NCBI GenBank assembly: GCA_040389965.1
Contig: JAZJZF010000036.1
Span: 1-64,000, forward strand
Source: UBA4416 sp040389965
GTDB lineage: Bacteria > Bacteroidota > Bacteroidia > B-17B0 > Aurantibacillaceae
Direction: 5' to 3'
DNA: 64,000 nt
Below are positions 61,894-64,000 of this stretch, piece after piece. Numbering within the stretch: the first letter of the stretch is position 1; each line of letters starts with the position of its first letter. The notes beneath the pieces were generated by a model. It did not search any database. It was not told where the DNA came from and saw nothing but the letters and a program-made list of their open reading frames with translations. A program made the translations under genes and the position numbers.

Positions 61894-62919
61894 ATGTTAG
61901 AAAAAATAAACAATCTGTTATCAGAAGTAGAAGAGTTTGCGGCTCAGAGTAAAGAGCAGGTGGAAGAATACCGTATTAAATGGTTGAGTAAAAAAGGCCA
62001 GATAACATCGTTGTTTGATGATTTTAAAAATGTAGCTCCTGATGTAAAGCGTGAAATGGGTCAGAAATTAAATGAACTCAGAAATAAAGCGCAGGATAAA
62101 ATTAACGACTTTAAAGAAAAATTTGACAAGTCTTCGGATAAACAGGTTTCCAAAGAATTTGACCTTACTGTTCCTTCAGATCCTACGATTCAGATTGGTT
62201 CAAGACATCCCTTATCATTGGTAAAAAATGAGATCGTAGAGGTGTTTGCCCGCATTGGTTTTACGGTAAGTGACGGGAGGGAAATTGAAGATGACTGGCA
62301 TAATTTTACGGCACTCAATACTCCCGAAAACCATCCGGCACGTGATATGCAGGACACTTTTTATGTGGAACTAAACCCCGAAATGGTATTACGTACTCAA
62401 ACCTCATCGGTACAGGTACATATTATGGAAAATCAAAAACCGCCTATCCGTACTATTTCGCCGGGCAGGGTTTACCGTAACGAAGCCATTAGTGCCCGCG
62501 CGCATTGCCAGTTCCACCAGATAGAAGGTTTATATATTGATGAAAAAGTATCGTTTGCCGACTTGAAACAAACTTTGAATTTTTTCGTGAAAGAATTATT
62601 TGGCACGGAAACAAAAATAAGAATGCGCCCAAGTTATTTCCCGTTTACAGAACCAAGTGCTGAAGTAGATATTAGCTGTACCATATGTAATGGTGCCGGT
62701 TGTAACGTATGTAAATATACAGGCTGGCTCGAAATTTTAGGCTGTGGTATGGTTGATCCTCAGGTATTGGAAAATTGCGGGATCGACAATAAAAAATACA
62801 GCGGCTTTGCTTTTGGAATGGGTATTGAACGTATTGCCATGCTTAAATACCGTGTGAAAGATCTTCGTTTATTTTTTGAAAATGATGTGCGCTTCCTAAA
62901 ACAATTTACCGGAGAATAA
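61894..62919 (+). CDS. pheS: Phenylalanyl-tRNA synthetase alpha subunit
   Basis: The 341-residue class II synthetase subunit pairs with PheT to charge tRNA-Phe. An N-terminal coiled-coil (about 1-90) is followed by the catalytic domain, with HPARDMQDTFYV, motif 2 region (RVYRNEAISARAHCQFHQIEG) and motif 3 (FAFGMGIERIAMLKYRV) near the C-terminus. Length and order are standard for bacterial PheS. pheT is not in the next position; a small TPR gene follows after 3 bases, so PheT is encoded elsewhere. Confidence 0.97.
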   Translation: MLEKINNLLSEVEEFAAQSKEQVEEYRIKWLSKKGQITSLFDDFKNVAPDVKREMGQKLNELRNKAQDKINDFKEKFDKSSDKQVSKEFDLTVPSDPTIQIGSRHPLSLVKNEIVEVFARIGFTVSDGREIEDDWHNFTALNTPENHPARDMQDTFYVELNPEMVLRTQTSSVQVHIMENQKPPIRTISPGRVYRNEAISARAHCQFHQIEGLYIDEKVSFADLKQTLNFFVKELFGTETKIRMRPSYFPFTEPSAEVDISCTICNGAGCNVCKYTGWLEILGCGMVDPQVLENCGIDNKKYSGFAFGMGIERIAMLKYRVKDLRLFFENDVRFLKQFTGE

Positions 62920-62922
62920 ACA

Positions 62923-63246
62923 ATGGAAAGGCTTCCGAGAAAAGAGATGATTTTTGACATGCTGTTGCTGGAGCCTAATGATGTATTTTTAAATTATGCC
63001 CTGGCAATGGAATATATTGCCTCTACAGATTTCAAAAGTGCCGAAACGCAACTTCGGAAAACATTAACTATAAACCCGGAGTATCTGCCTTGCTTTTATC
63101 AGCTCGGACAATTGAATGAAAAGTTAGAAGACAATGAAACAGCCATTTCCTTTTATAAACAAGGGCTGGAGCTTGCCAAAAAACAAGGCAATAGAAAAGC
63201 CATGGGCGAATTAAATGAAGCGTTGTGGATGCTGGAAGATGAGTGA
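62923..63246 (+). CDS. Small TPR protein
   Basis: The 107-residue cytoplasmic protein has two to three tetratricopeptide repeats (DVFLNYALAMEYIASTDFKS, YLPCFYQLGQLNEKLEDNET, AISFYKQGLELAKKQGN). It starts 3 bases after the pheS stop and is almost certainly co-transcribed and coupled with it. It has no signal peptide or enzymatic domain. A role in protein-protein contact is the only supportable statement; adjacency to pheS does not prove a role in translation. Confidence 0.88.
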   Translation: MERLPRKEMIFDMLLLEPNDVFLNYALAMEYIASTDFKSAETQLRKTLTINPEYLPCFYQLGQLNEKLEDNETAISFYKQGLELAKKQGNRKAMGELNEALWMLEDE

Positions 63247-63301
63247 TAGTGATTGAAATTAGTTTTAAATCATTAATTTTAGTTTTGGTGATTATTTTTC
63301 T

Positions 63302-64000
63302 ATGATTCTAAAATTTGTTTATGCCTTTTTGTGTTGCCTGTGTTTTGTATCTATGCAGGCGCAAACTATCATAGATATAAAGCATCCTAAAAACGATACC
63401 ACAACGGTAAATGCCCTTAATAAGCTTGGGAGGGAATATCTTTTAGTGACAGATTATTTTAAAGCGGATTCCTGCTTTGATGAAGCTTTAAAAATAGCGG
63501 CGCCCCTTCAGTATAAAAGAGGCCTGTTCAATATCTATAATCAAAAAGGTGTTATTTACTGGTACCGTGATGAGTTTTCAAAAGCCTTACAAAACTATTT
63601 AAAAGCACTTAAAATCGCGGAAGAGCTCAACGATCGTTTTTTAATATCCCGGTCGCAGGCCAATGTAGGTTTGGTGTTTATTAGTCAGAAAGAATTTTCC
63701 AAAGCCTTAATCTATTATACCAAAGCCTTAAAACTAAAAGAAGACCTGCACGAAACCAGAGGAGTATCAGCTATTCTTAATAACATTGGCACGATCTATC
63801 AGGCCCGTAAAGACTATCAGCAGGCGTTAATGCATTTTTCAAGGTCTTTAGAGATAGCCCGTGCCGATACCAATCATGGCATGGAAGCATTAGATCTATC
63901 GTCGATAGCCGAAATTTATGAATTACAACAAAATCAGGAGAAAGCGCTGGCCACTTATATCGAAGCCTTAGACATTTCGGAACACTACAAGGACAAAATT
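63302..64000 (+). CDS. Exported TPR protein, cut by window end
   Basis: The open frame runs from ATG 63302 to the last base (233 codons) with no stop. It has a signal peptide (MILKFVYAFLCCLCFVSMQAQ) and at least four TPRs (LFNIYNQKGVIYWYRDEFSK, ANVGLVFISQKEFSKALIYY, LNNIGTIYQARKDYQQALMH, IAEIYELQQNQEKALATY). The layout is that of the TPR sensor kinases at 29470 and 31872, so a kinase module or other signalling output may follow outside the window. That cannot be checked here. Confidence 0.85.
   Translation, partial: MILKFVYAFLCCLCFVSMQAQTIIDIKHPKNDTTTVNALNKLGREYLLVTDYFKADSCFDEALKIAAPLQYKRGLFNIYNQKGVIYWYRDEFSKALQNYLKALKIAEELNDRFLISRSQANVGLVFISQKEFSKALIYYTKALKLKEDLHETRGVSAILNNIGTIYQARKDYQQALMHFSRSLEIARADTNHGMEALDLSSIAEIYELQQNQEKALATYIEALDISEHYKDKI

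Overview
The window looks like a chromosomal segment of a Bacteroidota bacterium. It is AT-rich, starts rarely show Shine-Dalgarno sequences, and it carries several markers of that phylum: type IX secretion (T9SS) C-terminal sorting domains of both the type A (YPNP) and gliding-associated (SPNGDG) kinds, PorP/SprF outer-membrane proteins, OmpA/PD40 proteins, LytS-type histidine kinases with periplasmic propellers, and LytTR response regulators. A run of 10 Ns at 55727-55736 shows it is a scaffold, possibly a metagenome assembly. I do not name a genus.

Layout. 1-105: 3' part of a tRNA-Arg(UCU) with its terminator. 405-7123 (-): a serine beta-lactamase-like hydrolase, a 1012-residue T9SS type A surface protein with 213-bp tandem repeats, and three small exported proteins of unknown function. 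7501-11143 (+): a LytS-type sensor kinase and LytTR regulator with overlapping genes. 11427-12898 (+): a Gly/His-rich exported protein and an orphan NarL/LuxR-type regulator. 12967-19081 (-): a T9SS cassette of type B adhesin, PorP/SprF protein and OmpA/PD40 protein.

19669-26761 (+): a compact six-gene operon built around a MoxR AAA+ ATPase. It encodes a degenerate vWA/propeller protein, a TPR-like protein and small partners, and resembles the MoxR-vWA-beta-propeller (bpX) ternary systems proposed as conflict or regulatory systems. The 843-residue vWA/propeller protein appears to end in a domain like the C-terminal domain of ribosomal protein L7/L12. I consider this the most unusual observation in the window.

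26778-28950 (-): an orphan LytTR protein, an unknown protein, and the decayed remains of a third PorP-OmpA pair. 29470-39021 (-): a signalling block of two TPR kinases (one has lost the phospho-accepting His), a propeller kinase and two LytTR regulators. 39394-41016 (-): a cold-shock protein and a DUF3050 protein. 41233-49972 (-): a second complete adhesin-PorP-OmpA cassette with a 1937-residue adhesin. 50528-56053: a UbiA-like membrane protein, an alpha/beta hydrolase, an OmpA protein with thrombospondin-3 repeats, an RmlD-like reductase and a uracil-DNA-glycosylase-like protein broken by the gap. 56125-64000: a T9SS type A protein, a leucine-rich-repeat protein, RibF, a MORN/vWA protein apparently started at CTG, PheS, and two TPR proteins, the last cut by the window end.

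The dominant theme is the cell surface: export of large repeat adhesins through T9SS, outer-membrane partners for them, and a dense set of LytTR sensor systems that may control them. The link between the sensors and the surface genes is inference from proximity only.
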